Part shown: positions 43,742 to 52,387 of the stretch, one piece after another | Layout of the letters: every line of letters starts with the position of its first letter | Numbering within the stretch: position 1 is the stretch's first letter | Source of the DNA: CAZBXD01 sp965216395 | Lineage (GTDB): Bacteria > Pseudomonadota > Alphaproteobacteria > Micavibrionales > SZUA-601 | NCBI GenBank assembly: GCA_965216395.1 | Contig: OZ244156.1 | Coordinates: 744,001 to 808,000, forward strand | DNA: 64,000 nt | Direction: 5' to 3' | Position numbers and translations under genes: made by a program | The notes under the pieces: generated by a model | Told to the model about the DNA's origin: nothing | Database searches by the model: none | What the model saw: only the letters and a program-made list of their open reading frames with translations

Positions 43742-45121
43742 ATGTTTGACAGCTTATCAAATAAATTGGGGGGCATTTTTGACCGCCTCAAAAAACGCGG
43801 GAGCCTGACAGAGGCAGACGTAAACGCCGCTATGCGCGAAATTCGCATCGCCTTATTAGAGGCGGATGTTGCCCTCCCCGTGGCGAAAGAATTTATTGCC
43901 AAAGCCAAAGAGCGCGCTGTTGGTGCACACGTTATTAAATCCGTCACACCGGGCCAACAAGTGGTTAAAATTGTTAATGACACCATGGTAGATATGTTGG
44001 GTGGCGGCGAAGAAGCACAACCGATTAGATTGCTCAGCTCTCCACCAACGCCAATTTTAATGGTGGGTTTACAAGGTTCCGGTAAAACCACGACGACTGC
44101 TAAACTCGCACGTCGCTTTAAAGAAAAGGAACGGAAAAAAGTTTTGATGGCGTCCCTTGATGTCGCCCGCCCCGCTGCGCAGGAGCAATTGGCACAATTG
44201 GGGATGCAAATTGAGGTGGATACACTCCCTATTATTGCTGGACAATCCCCCCTTGAAATTACGGATCGCGCCCTCGAAGTCGCCCGCACCCAAGCTTATG
44301 ATGTGGTTATTTTAGACACGGCGGGACGTTTGAGTATTGATGATGAGCTCATGACAGAGGTTGAAGCGATCAAAACACGCGCTAAACCCTCTGAAACATT
44401 GCTTATTGCCGATGCAATGACAGGACAAGATGCCGTCAATACAGCGAAAAACTTTGAAGAACGGATTGGCATAACAGGTATCATTCTTACGCGTATTGAT
44501 GGAGATACGCGCGGCGGCGCAGCTCTTTCCATGCACGCTGTGACAGGTAAGCCGATTAAGATGTTCGGTGTCGGTGAAAAAACAGATGCGTTGGAAGTTT
44601 TCCATCCCGATCGTATTGTTTCACGCATTTTAGATATGGGTGATATTGTTTCACTGGTTGAAAAAGCGGCGGAAAATGTCGATCAAGCTGAAGCCGAAAA
44701 ACTGGCCGCTAAGATGCAAAAGGGACAATTTGATCTTTCTGATTATTTGTCACAACTACGCCAGATGCAAAAAATGGGCGGTATGGGTGGTATTATGAAC
44801 ATGCTCCCTGGTATGGGTAAAATTAAGGATGCAATGGCACAAGCGAATGTCGATGAGAATATCTTTAAACGCCAAGAGGCCATTATTCTGTCTATGACGA
44901 AGAAAGAGCGCCGTTTTCCTAAAGTTTTAAACGCATCGCGTAAAAAGCGTGTTGCAGCGGGTTCTGGCGTTGACGTTCAAGAAGTCAATCGCCTCTTAAA
45001 ACAGCATCAACAGATGCAAAAAATGATGAAACAATTACGCAAATTGGGTAAAAAGGGCCTGATGCGTCAAGGATTAGGATCGCTGATGGGTGGCGGTTTT
45101 GGTAAAAATAAATTCAATTAA
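43742..45121 (+). CDS. ffh: Signal recognition particle protein Ffh
   Basis: 459 aa from ATG 43742 (a TTG at 43736 is closer to the AAGGA box but Ffh proteins usually begin MFD/MFE). N domain, G domain with GLQGSGKTTTTAKLA, DVARPAAQEQL, DTAGRL, TRIDGDTRGG, and a C-terminal Met-rich M domain (MQKMGGMGGIMNMLPGMGK; MQKMMKQL) that binds SRP RNA and signal sequences. Cotranslational targeting with FtsY. First gene of an ffh-rpsP-rimM segment. Confidence 0.97.
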   Translation: MFDSLSNKLGGIFDRLKKRGSLTEADVNAAMREIRIALLEADVALPVAKEFIAKAKERAVGAHVIKSVTPGQQVVKIVNDTMVDMLGGGEEAQPIRLLSSPPTPILMVGLQGSGKTTTTAKLARRFKEKERKKVLMASLDVARPAAQEQLAQLGMQIEVDTLPIIAGQSPLEITDRALEVARTQAYDVVILDTAGRLSIDDELMTEVEAIKTRAKPSETLLIADAMTGQDAVNTAKNFEERIGITGIILTRIDGDTRGGAALSMHAVTGKPIKMFGVGEKTDALEVFHPDRIVSRILDMGDIVSLVEKAAENVDQAEAEKLAAKMQKGQFDLSDYLSQLRQMQKMGGMGGIMNMLPGMGKIKDAMAQANVDENIFKRQEAIILSMTKKERRFPKVLNASRKKRVAAGSGVDVQEVNRLLKQHQQMQKMMKQLRKLGKKGLMRQGLGSLMGGGFGKNKFN

Positions 45122-45153
45122 AAATCATAGAGATAAATACAAGGAGTTAAACT

Positions 45154-45645
45154 ATGGCTTTAAAAATTAGACTAGCAAGACGTGGCGCGAAAAAGCGTCC
45201 TTTCTATCATATCGTAGTAGCGGATGTCCGTAGCCCACGTGATGGTAAATATTTGGAAAAATTGGGGACATATAACCCTTTGCTTGATAATGACAATGAT
45301 CAACGCGTTAAATTGGTTGAAGATCGTATCAAACATTGGCTTTCACAAGGTGCACAACCAACCGATCGCGTAGCAAAGTTTCTTGGTCAAGCGGGTATCA
45401 TTGATATGCCAAAAGTGACTGATAAGCCTAAAAAATCAAAACCAAAAGCAAAAGCGGTTATGATGGCTGAAGAAAGAGCTGAAAAATTAAAAGCAAAAGC
45501 TGAAGCTGAAGCCGAGGCAAAAGCAGCTGCCGAAGCTGAAAAGGCCGAACCTAAACAAGAAGAAGTAGCTGAAGAATCAGCTTCTGAAGAGCCTGCTGAA
45601 ACTGAAAATGCAGAAGCTGAGGCCGAAAAACCTGCTGAAGCATAA
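45154..45645 (+). CDS. rpsP: 30S ribosomal protein S16 with long acidic tail
   Basis: 163 aa, about twice the usual length. The first 85 residues are S16 (MALKIRLARRGAKKRPFYHI, RSPRDGKYLEKLGTYNP, KHWLSQGAQPTDRV). From about 95 there is a Lys/Ala/Glu-rich low-complexity tail ending in EKPAEA, as in several alphaproteobacterial S16 proteins. Second gene of the ffh cluster; AAGGAGT is a strong RBS. Confidence 0.96.
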   Translation: MALKIRLARRGAKKRPFYHIVVADVRSPRDGKYLEKLGTYNPLLDNDNDQRVKLVEDRIKHWLSQGAQPTDRVAKFLGQAGIIDMPKVTDKPKKSKPKAKAVMMAEERAEKLKAKAEAEAEAKAAAEAEKAEPKQEEVAEESASEEPAETENAEAEAEKPAEA

Positions 45646-45683
45646 GCATAAAACGCCTATTAAAGAGAATTGGGATAAAACGT

Positions 45684-46232
45684 ATGGCCAAACAAAATGA
45701 CATGATATGTGTTGGATTTATCCGCGGTGCACATGGTATTAAAGGTTTGGTGGCTGTACGTGCCCATTCTGGCGAGGCGCAATCTCTTTTTGGTTATGAA
45801 TGTCTATACGACGAAACCGGCAAGAAACAATATAAATTAACACTTAGTCATGTTAAAAAAGACGATTATATCGTCAAGATTGATGGGATAGAAACGCGTG
45901 ATGATGCTGAAGAGGCTAAGGGTTTAAAATTTTATGTGCCCGTAAACCAACTCCCCGCGTTAGAAGAAGAAGAGTTTTATCATAAAGATCTCGTTGGTCT
46001 TGATGTTATTGATGAAACAGGTGAAAAACGGGGCGTTATACGCGCTATTTATGATTTTGGCTCTGGTGACACTCTCGATATTGTGTTTGATATGCCAAAT
46101 GGTCAAAAACGGGCTGAGATGATCCTATTCACACGCGAATATGTTCCCGTTGTGGACATTAAGAACGGCACAGTAACCGTCAATATTCCAGAAGGGTTGT
46201 TGGAAGATGAGAAAAAGCTGAAAGATAGTTAA
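45684..46232 (+). CDS. rimM: 16S rRNA processing protein RimM
   Basis: 182 aa. RimM N-terminal barrel (ICVGFIRGAHGIKGLVAV, LKFYVPVNQLP) and PRC-like C-terminal barrel (FYHKDLVGLDVID, VPVVDIKNGTVTV). Assists maturation of the 30S head domain with S19. Normally next to trmD; here an antisense gene separates them. Confidence 0.95.
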   Translation: MAKQNDMICVGFIRGAHGIKGLVAVRAHSGEAQSLFGYECLYDETGKKQYKLTLSHVKKDDYIVKIDGIETRDDAEEAKGLKFYVPVNQLPALEEEEFYHKDLVGLDVIDETGEKRGVIRAIYDFGSGDTLDIVFDMPNGQKRAEMILFTREYVPVVDIKNGTVTVNIPEGLLEDEKKLKDS

Positions 46233-46235
46233 GAT

Positions 46236-46706
46236 TTAAAGCCCATGCTTTAAATTAATAACAACCTCTTTCCCTCCCAAAAATTCTTCTTTATAAATAT
46301 TCGCTTTCCATCCTTGCTGTTTTTCTTTGCTAATATTTGACGTACTAACAGAATCAATATTTTCAACAAACTGCCTTGAAGCAACATTCTTACACACATC
46401 AATAAAGACATCTGGGGTATTAGAGGTAAAAATAAGAGCAATTGTTTCTATATATATCTCATTTTTCCAATCTCTAGCTATGTCTGAAGAAGAATAGTAT
46501 TCAGAGTTACAAAATATATTTGGTACAGATAAATGCCAATTATCCTCCCCTTTTCTATAACCTGAGCTATATTTCTCGAAAGTTTGAACAGGCAGCTCTC
46601 GAAAAAAATCTAATATTTTACTCATATTTTCAGGATTTTTTGGCATTTTAGCATAACCTCTAATATGGCTTGGTGACTGCATTGTAGCAAGATTATATAT
46701 CAACAT
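46236..46706 (-). CDS. Hypothetical protein inserted between rimM and trmD
   Basis: 156 aa, no known family. Transcribed against the flanking translation genes and starting 3 bp after rimM ends. Residues 22-156 look like an ordinary globular protein (EKYSSGYRKGEDNWHLSVPN; GKEVVINLKHGL at the end). No membrane segment. Start at ATG 46706; ATG 46646 is possible. Its insertion splits the usual rimM-trmD pair, so trmD needs its own promoter. Confidence 0.5.
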   Translation of the reverse strand: MLIYNLATMQSPSHIRGYAKMPKNPENMSKILDFFRELPVQTFEKYSSGYRKGEDNWHLSVPNIFCNSEYYSSSDIARDWKNEIYIETIALIFTSNTPDVFIDVCKNVASRQFVENIDSVSTSNISKEKQQGWKANIYKEEFLGGKEVVINLKHGL

Positions 46707-46766
46707 AAATATTATGTTAATACATTTCTCTTTGATAAATCTTAATTTTAAGGTATAAATCGAGCT

Positions 46767-47462
46767 ATGAAAACAAATATCCTCACATTATTTCCTGAAA
46801 TGTTTCCTGGTACATTGGGGCAATCTTTGGCCGGTCAAGCCCTTAAAAAAGGTTTATGGTCGCTGAATGTAACAAATATCCGCGATTTTGGCGAAGGTGT
46901 ACATAAAAATGTTGATGATACTCCTGCTGGTGGTGGTGCGGGCATGGTCTTGCGCGCCGATATCCTGCAAAAAGCCATTAACACGATCCCAACGCCGGGA
47001 CGAATGATTTATTTAAGCCCACGGGGTAAGCCTCTTACCCAAAATTTAGCGCTAGAGCTTTCCCAGGAACACACCCTCACCCTGCTCTGTGGACGTTACG
47101 AAGGTGTGGATGAGCGCCTTTTAAACGCCTATGGTTTTGAAGAAATCAGCATTGGTGATTATATCCTCTCTGGGGGTGAAATCGCAGCACAAGTTTTGCT
47201 TGATACATGTATTCGCCTCATCCCTGGCGTGATTGGCAATCAGACAACACATGCACGCGAAAGTTTCTCAAATGGACTTTTAGAACACCCGCATTACACA
47301 AAACCTGCGAATTGGCTTGACAATGATGGAAAAATCCATCATATTCCCGACGTTCTGATGTCAGGTCACCATGAAAAAATAAAAAAATGGCGATTAGAAC
47401 AATCAGAAATGCTAACAAAACAACGACGTCCCGATTTGTGGGAAGATTATAAAAAAGATTAA
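46767..47462 (+). CDS. trmD: tRNA (guanine37-N1)-methyltransferase TrmD
   Basis: 231 aa. TILTLFPEMFPGTLGQSLAG start, VDDTPAGGGAGMVLRADI, IYLSPRGKPL, LLCGRYEGVDERLL and EISIGDYILSGGE form the trefoil-knot SAM-binding site of TrmD. It methylates G37 of tRNAs to prevent frameshifts. Downstream of the inserted antisense gene; rplS follows 47 bp later. Confidence 0.97.
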   Translation: MKTNILTLFPEMFPGTLGQSLAGQALKKGLWSLNVTNIRDFGEGVHKNVDDTPAGGGAGMVLRADILQKAINTIPTPGRMIYLSPRGKPLTQNLALELSQEHTLTLLCGRYEGVDERLLNAYGFEEISIGDYILSGGEIAAQVLLDTCIRLIPGVIGNQTTHARESFSNGLLEHPHYTKPANWLDNDGKIHHIPDVLMSGHHEKIKKWRLEQSEMLTKQRRPDLWEDYKKD

Positions 47463-47509
47463 AACTGATATAGTTCAGTATAATAGATAAAGACAATAAG
47501 GTGAGCACC

Positions 47510-47935
47510 ATGAACTTAATTGATAAGATTGCACAAAAAGAAATTGCAAAACAAACTGAGAGCAAAAACATTCCAGATTTTTCTGCGGGTGACACCATCA
47601 AGGTCAATGTAAAGGTTGTTGAAGGGACGCGTGAACGTATTCAGGCCTATGAAGGCGTATGTATTGCCCGTAAAAATGGCAAAGGCATCAACGCATCTTT
47701 CACCGTGCGTAAAATTTCACATGGTGAAGGGGTTGAACGTGTTTTCCCACTTTATTCCAACCGTATTGATTCCATTGAAGTGGTTCGCCGCGGTAAAGTA
47801 CGTCGTGCGAAACTTTATTATCTTCGTGATCTACGCGGTAAAGCGGCACGTATTGCCGAAAGAACAACGGGTCGTGGTTTAAAGAAATCCGATACAAAAA
47901 AGACGAAATCAAGCAAAGCAATGGCGGCTGAATAG
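47510..47935 (+). CDS. rplS: 50S ribosomal protein L19
   Basis: 141 aa from ATG 47510, which has AAGGTGAG 4-8 nt upstream (GTG 47501 is the alternative). Core motifs: DTIKVNVKVVEGTRERIQAYEGVCI, FTVRKISHGEGVERVFPLYS, VRRGKVRRAKLYYLRDLRGKAARI. C-terminal basic extension after about residue 115. Terminator follows. Confidence 0.96.
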   Translation: MNLIDKIAQKEIAKQTESKNIPDFSAGDTIKVNVKVVEGTRERIQAYEGVCIARKNGKGINASFTVRKISHGEGVERVFPLYSNRIDSIEVVRRGKVRRAKLYYLRDLRGKAARIAERTTGRGLKKSDTKKTKSSKAMAAE

Positions 47936-47958
47936 TTCTTAAAAAAATATTTTTTACA

Positions 47959-47985
47959 AAAACCGGGCTTAGCTCGGTTTTTTTT
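47959..47985 (+). terminator. Terminator after rplS
   Basis: ACCGGGC and GCTCGGT (one G-T pair) form a stem with a 2-3 nt loop followed by eight T. It ends the trmD-rplS transcript. Confidence 0.88.
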
Positions 47986-48058
47986 ATGGCATTGCCAAGC
48001 CGAATCACGTTATACATTGTCATAATAACAAATTACATGTGTATGCAATGAGGATATT

Positions 48059-48817
48059 ATGAGCAAAGTAATCAAAATAACGGATGAAGATCAAAAAAAT
48101 ATAAAAAGCCTGTTTGATGCAATTAAAAATTTAAATGCGGATCAATTTATTCAATCACTAGAAGAAATTGACTATGATATTGATAAGAAAAGTATTTGTT
48201 TTTCTGATAAAAAAACTCGAATTCAGAATTCATCTGGCCATACAATCAATGAAGCTATTTCAGATGCCATTAACCGTCGCGATCGCGAAAATCCACCTTC
48301 CAAAGAAAAGGTTTTAAATTTCATTAATTCAATAAACGAATTTATGGATAAAAATCAAAAATATGATAATAAAAATAAATTTATTAAATTAGTCACAGAC
48401 TATTTAATAAATACGCCCGAAGAAGAAGAAAAACTAATATCTGAAATATTTCAAGCCATAGATGATTTAAATGCCAATAGTTTTTGTGATGGAGTCAACG
48501 CTCTCGGTGTGAGAATTCAATATAACACTATCACTTATCCTAAAAATGAATCGTTGAAAAACAAAGATGGCCAAACAATCCAAAATTACTTCGAAAGCAA
48601 TCTAAAATATATAGAAAAAAATGATCCTTCACAATATAACGACATGTATTTTGGTGACACAGAATTTGGCGATATGGATTACGATTATTTTTACAGTAGA
48701 GATGAAGAATCAAATATTGATCGTCTTCATGAGTTTGTTGCTCAAGTTTCTGAAATCCTTGAAAAACCAAGCTTTTTCAAAATACCCAAAAAATATGGTT
48801 TAGAACAAACTATTTAA
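48059..48817 (+). CDS. Hypothetical protein with internal duplication
   Basis: 252 aa, unknown family. Two related units: residues about 13-90 (SLFDAIKNLNADQF ... SSGHTINEAI) and about 121-235 (EIFQAIDDLNANSF ... KDGQTIQNYF). Both begin with an amphipathic helix and share N-[AL]N-A plus a G-x-TI segment. Acidic, cytosolic. GAGGAT RBS before ATG. No neighbour suggests a role. Confidence 0.6.
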   Translation: MSKVIKITDEDQKNIKSLFDAIKNLNADQFIQSLEEIDYDIDKKSICFSDKKTRIQNSSGHTINEAISDAINRRDRENPPSKEKVLNFINSINEFMDKNQKYDNKNKFIKLVTDYLINTPEEEEKLISEIFQAIDDLNANSFCDGVNALGVRIQYNTITYPKNESLKNKDGQTIQNYFESNLKYIEKNDPSQYNDMYFGDTEFGDMDYDYFYSRDEESNIDRLHEFVAQVSEILEKPSFFKIPKKYGLEQTI

Positions 48818-48857
48818 TCTCACTTGAATCTATCATTAGATAATTTATAATCTATCT

Positions 48858-49292
48858 ATGCCTGTTCATATTATCAAACTCGCGGTTGGGTCAACGGGGA
48901 TTGATTCCATTAAACGCTTCCAAGCCACGCGTTTAATGGATTATCACGGACACAAAGCCACATGGATTTCAACACGCAATCGCCCAAAACAAGAAAAAGA
49001 GGTGCTGGATGGTGGCTCTCTTTATTGGGTATTAAAAAGCAAGATTATTGCACGGCAAAAAATCTTAGGATTTGAAACGAAAACAGATTCAGAAGGTAAA
49101 AAAATCTGTCATTTTATATTAGATCCAGAACTTTATAGTACGGCGCCCAAACCTTTTCGGCCTTTTCAAGGGTGGCGCTATCTTAAGGAAGAAGATGCGC
49201 CCGAAGATTTGGACAATGGCGATACCATCACGGGATTTGGGGAAATGCCCCAAGAAATGATTAAAGACTTGCAGAATATGGGGTTGGTCTAA
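48858..49292 (+). CDS. DUF1489 family protein
   Basis: 144 aa. MPVHIIKLAVGSTGIDSI start, TRNRPKQEKEVLDGGSLYWVL, ARQKILGF, and FQGWRYL before the C-terminal GEMP end are typical of DUF1489, an alphaproteobacterial family of unknown function. Normal length. Confidence 0.85.
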   Translation: MPVHIIKLAVGSTGIDSIKRFQATRLMDYHGHKATWISTRNRPKQEKEVLDGGSLYWVLKSKIIARQKILGFETKTDSEGKKICHFILDPELYSTAPKPFRPFQGWRYLKEEDAPEDLDNGDTITGFGEMPQEMIKDLQNMGLV

Positions 49293-49339
49293 ACGATTTA
49301 CAGCTTGTTTTTTTTAACCTATAGATTAAAACTACGTAT

Positions 49340-49717
49340 ATGATATCTGGTAAAATTCGATTTTTGACGGCTCATTTACTTATTTGTTTATTCATGACAA
49401 TAAGTTTCTTTCCTGTAACACACAGCATTGCAAAAGAAACATTTAACCTGAATATACAAATTCCCATTTGTACTATGCTGGGTATTGAATATATCTCGGC
49501 TGACAAAACAAACGAAGCACCTCAAACGACCCATAAAAGCCAAGAATGCCTGTTCTGCCAGACGCAAATGGCTAATATTTTACCACCAAATGATCACACC
49601 ATTAATCGCTCTGCTTTTGGTGAGAAACTAAAATTTACGCAATATCAAAACAATTATTACACAGCCACGGCTTTAAAACCCCCTATACGTGGGCCACCCT
49701 CTTTTTCCTTCGTCTAA
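49340..49717 (+). CDS. Exported DUF2946-like protein
   Basis: 125 aa. Hydrophobic N-terminal segment (about residues 9-27), then PICTMLGIEYI (single Cys) and ECLFCQTQM (C-x2-C). Small exported proteins of this look (DUF2946 type) occur beside copper or other metal transport genes. It is followed 42 bp later by an outer-membrane protein gene with the same strand, so probably one operon. Metal role is inferred from context only. Confidence 0.55.
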   Translation: MISGKIRFLTAHLLICLFMTISFFPVTHSIAKETFNLNIQIPICTMLGIEYISADKTNEAPQTTHKSQECLFCQTQMANILPPNDHTINRSAFGEKLKFTQYQNNYYTATALKPPIRGPPSFSFV

Positions 49718-49759
49718 ATAAAAAATATAATTTAATTTTACTTTGCAGAGGAAATTGAT

Positions 49760-50803
49760 ATGCAAAAAACACTTTTAACGGGTGCAATCCTTGCGCTCAC
49801 CCTATCCACGATGCCTTTATCGGCACAAGCAACAGATAACCATAGGCACGCAGGTCATATAAAGAACATTCCAGACAGCCACGCCCCTCTTGGCGTGATG
49901 GGCGATCATCTTCATAAAAAAGGGGAATGGATGATTTCATATCGAAATATGTCGATGCAAATGGATGGTATGCGTGATGGCAGTAATGAATTAAGCAACA
50001 CCGAGGTTTTAACATCATCGACGGCCAATCCCACCAATTACGTTGTAACCCCTACCCAAATGAATACCCAAATGCATATGGTGGGTGGGATGTATGCACC
50101 CAGTGATGACCTCACCCTTATGATCATGGGTTCTTATATCAAGCGCGACATGGATCACGAAACAGATTCTTCGGCGCGTTTTACCACCCGCAGTGAGGGA
50201 TTTGGTGATACGAGTATAACCGGCCTTATTCGTCTCTATGATGATAAAACCCATCATATCCATGCGAATGCGGGTCTTAGTCTACCCACGGGTGGTATTG
50301 AAGAAACTGACGGTACACCCGCTGCACCAGCGGGCATCCGCCTGCCCTTTAAAATGCAATTAGGGAGCGGAACATTTGATTTGATGCCCGGCCTCACCTA
50401 TACAGGCCATTTTGAACGTTTCGGCTGGGGTTCACAATATCGCGCGCGGTTGCACATGGGACGCAACAGCAATGATTACTCATTAGGGGATACCCATGAA
50501 ATCACAAGCTGGGCGTCTTACCGTTTTGCTGATTGGATGAGTGGTTCTATCCGTGTGACAGGTAAAACAGAGGCGAAAGTCGATGGTAATCAACTCAACC
50601 CTGCGATGCCAAATATGATTCCCACAACAAACCCTGATAACTACGGGGGCGAAAAAATTGATCTTGGTTTGGGGGTGAATATGGTTGGCTTTGGCAAACA
50701 TCGGTTTGCGGCCGAGGCCCGTTTTCCACTTTATCAAGACCTAAACGGCCCACAACTGCAAGATGCTTCATCTTTTATGCTGGGTTATCAATATAATTGG
50801 TAA
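49760..50803 (+). CDS. Outer-membrane barrel protein, metal-associated transporter family
   Basis: 347 aa. Signal peptide cut near QAT-DN. His/Met-rich start of the mature protein (DNHRHAGH, DHLHKKGEW, MSMQMDGM), then alternating strands ending QYNW, an outer-membrane barrel signature. Similar barrels of the MetA/phenol-degradation outer-membrane type sit in copper-tolerance clusters. AGAGGA RBS. Possibly a metal-responsive porin; no Zur site precedes it. A terminator follows. Confidence 0.65.
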   Translation: MQKTLLTGAILALTLSTMPLSAQATDNHRHAGHIKNIPDSHAPLGVMGDHLHKKGEWMISYRNMSMQMDGMRDGSNELSNTEVLTSSTANPTNYVVTPTQMNTQMHMVGGMYAPSDDLTLMIMGSYIKRDMDHETDSSARFTTRSEGFGDTSITGLIRLYDDKTHHIHANAGLSLPTGGIEETDGTPAAPAGIRLPFKMQLGSGTFDLMPGLTYTGHFERFGWGSQYRARLHMGRNSNDYSLGDTHEITSWASYRFADWMSGSIRVTGKTEAKVDGNQLNPAMPNMIPTTNPDNYGGEKIDLGLGVNMVGFGKHRFAAEARFPLYQDLNGPQLQDASSFMLGYQYNW

Positions 50804-50812
50804 GAACAACAC

Positions 50813-50856
50813 ACAGGCCGTTATGATAGGTATATTGTGACGGCCTGTATTGTTTT
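50813..50856 (+). terminator. Probable terminator after the barrel gene
   Basis: ACAGGCCGT and ACGGCCTGT form a perfect 9 bp stem around an 18 nt loop, followed by ATTGTTTTGTT. Confidence 0.6.
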
Positions 50857-50898
50857 GTTGTTTATGACAAATATGAATAATAGCTTTAAGCTACTTTT

Positions 50899-52341
50899 CT
50901 AGTTGATACAGTTTTTTTGTAATTTAGATAAACCATATTCAATTCGTTTCATGCCTTCCATAAGCTTTTTTCGTCCCTCTTCAAAAGCATATTCAAGAGC
51001 ATCATAATCATAATCATCTAATTCCCAGTAAAATGATTTATTTTCTCTTATTACCTGCTGGTTAATGGCCTTTATAACGGCTTGATATCCCAATTGAGAA
51101 AAAGCAATATTATTGGACAAATCGTCATGTCCTTTTGAATACCCACTAGAAACAAGTATTCCTTTCGCTTGACCATCAGATTTGAGAGATAAAAAATATT
51201 CAGAAAGATCTAGATTATTTTCTATCGTCTTACCAAGCGGTGTAACCCAAGATTTTATCGGATCAAAATTTAATAGTACATATTGGCCAGCCAAAGGTTC
51301 AAAAGGTATATTGATAAGATTAATTTTTACATTAAATATTTTTTTAAGCCGTAAATTAATCCTTTTTACCTCACTAAAAATGATATCTTTTCTTTTTTTA
51401 TTTTCTTTATTGGTAACCGAAAGATATTTTTTCGGAAAATTCAAGATAGCTTTACCAAATTCTTGTTGAAAAAACGGATAATCAATGACGCTATCATGAC
51501 ATATTTCATGCATAACAGAAACAAGAGGTAAAGAACCATAACCAAATCCAACGCGAAAGTTTGCTCCACCCCATACTTTTGATGCACTATAACCTGTAAA
51601 AGCAATGTCACGATTTAAATCTAAATACTTTAATATCGATGGGGTTTCATCTTTTGGGTTAAATTCACCTTTGTAAAATATTCTGTCTTCAAAAACAGCA
51701 AGGCCATGTTCTGATAAACACTGAGCAAGATCTTTTAATTCACTTATTGTATAAATTGCTCCAGAAGCAGTTGGATTTGAAAACATAAACGCTTTTATAT
51801 TCTTTTTTTGACTTGTTACTGAATTCAACCAAGTAACAAGGTCTTCAGGTGTAATTTTATGAGAATTTTTTGATTTTGTTGGAATTTTTAAAACATTCAC
51901 TCCCCATTTTGTTGGTGTTTCTGAAAAACTATGATAGTACCCTTCTGGGGTTAAAATGATGTCATTCTCGTAACAAATAGACCCAATAAACAAATCAAAG
52001 AGATGAGTCACTCCATATCCAACACAAATGTTATCAATTTTAGAATTTTTTATTTGAAATTCTTCTTCAAAAAATTCACGAACTTTATCCAAAAAATCTA
52101 GGGAAAAACTATCTGTTTGATAAATATTAACAGGATTTTTTGATAAATCAGCCATCGAATGAAGTGCTGTTTTCATGACCTCTGGCGGTGGTGGTAAAAG
52201 ACATCCACCTTCTGCCAACGATATTATATCTCCAGAATTTATATCTTTACCTCTACCACTCATGGTGCTACGAACTTTTTGCAGTTTATTCGCCTCGCTT
52301 AGATGACCCATTTTAGATCGATTTCGAAATAGATTTTTCAT
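50899..52341 (-). CDS. Class I/II PLP aminotransferase-like protein
   Basis: 480 aa from ATG 52341 (AGAGG upstream; a GTG lies two codons earlier). Fold type I: GYGVTHLFDLFIGS (near 110-123), MFSNPTASGAIY, FEDRIFYKGEF, and PLP lysine in the segment GYSASKVWGGANFRVG. Length exceeds typical aspartate aminotransferases by about 80 residues, with an extra N-terminal stretch and a C-terminal acidic tail. The reaction is unknown. It is 46 bp downstream of the Zur-boxed membrane gene and has its own palindrome upstream. The third PLP enzyme linked to the Zur loci. Confidence 0.8.
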   Translation of the reverse strand: MKNLFRNRSKMGHLSEANKLQKVRSTMSGRGKDINSGDIISLAEGGCLLPPPPEVMKTALHSMADLSKNPVNIYQTDSFSLDFLDKVREFFEEEFQIKNSKIDNICVGYGVTHLFDLFIGSICYENDIILTPEGYYHSFSETPTKWGVNVLKIPTKSKNSHKITPEDLVTWLNSVTSQKKNIKAFMFSNPTASGAIYTISELKDLAQCLSEHGLAVFEDRIFYKGEFNPKDETPSILKYLDLNRDIAFTGYSASKVWGGANFRVGFGYGSLPLVSVMHEICHDSVIDYPFFQQEFGKAILNFPKKYLSVTNKENKKRKDIIFSEVKRINLRLKKIFNVKINLINIPFEPLAGQYVLLNFDPIKSWVTPLGKTIENNLDLSEYFLSLKSDGQAKGILVSSGYSKGHDDLSNNIAFSQLGYQAVIKAINQQVIRENKSFYWELDDYDYDALEYAFEEGRKKLMEGMKRIEYGLSKLQKNCIN

Positions 52342-52355
52342 TACCACACCTCTAA

Positions 52356-52372
52356 TTGATAACGGTTATCAA
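52356..52372 (-). promoter_or_regulatory. Palindromic operator candidate before the aminotransferase
   Basis: TTGATAACGGTTATCAA is a perfect 8-1-8 inverted repeat lying 14 bp upstream of the aminotransferase ATG. It resembles 7-1-7 operators of Fur-superfamily regulators (TGATAA-N-TTATCA pattern) and differs from the GTTATA Zur core. Which regulator binds is unknown. Confidence 0.5.
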
Positions 52373-52387
52373 TAACCATCCATAATA

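Noticed and set aside
43663..44289. 208-codon minus-strand frame opposite ffh
   Set aside because: Shadow of ffh with odd Arg/Ser/Cys-rich composition.
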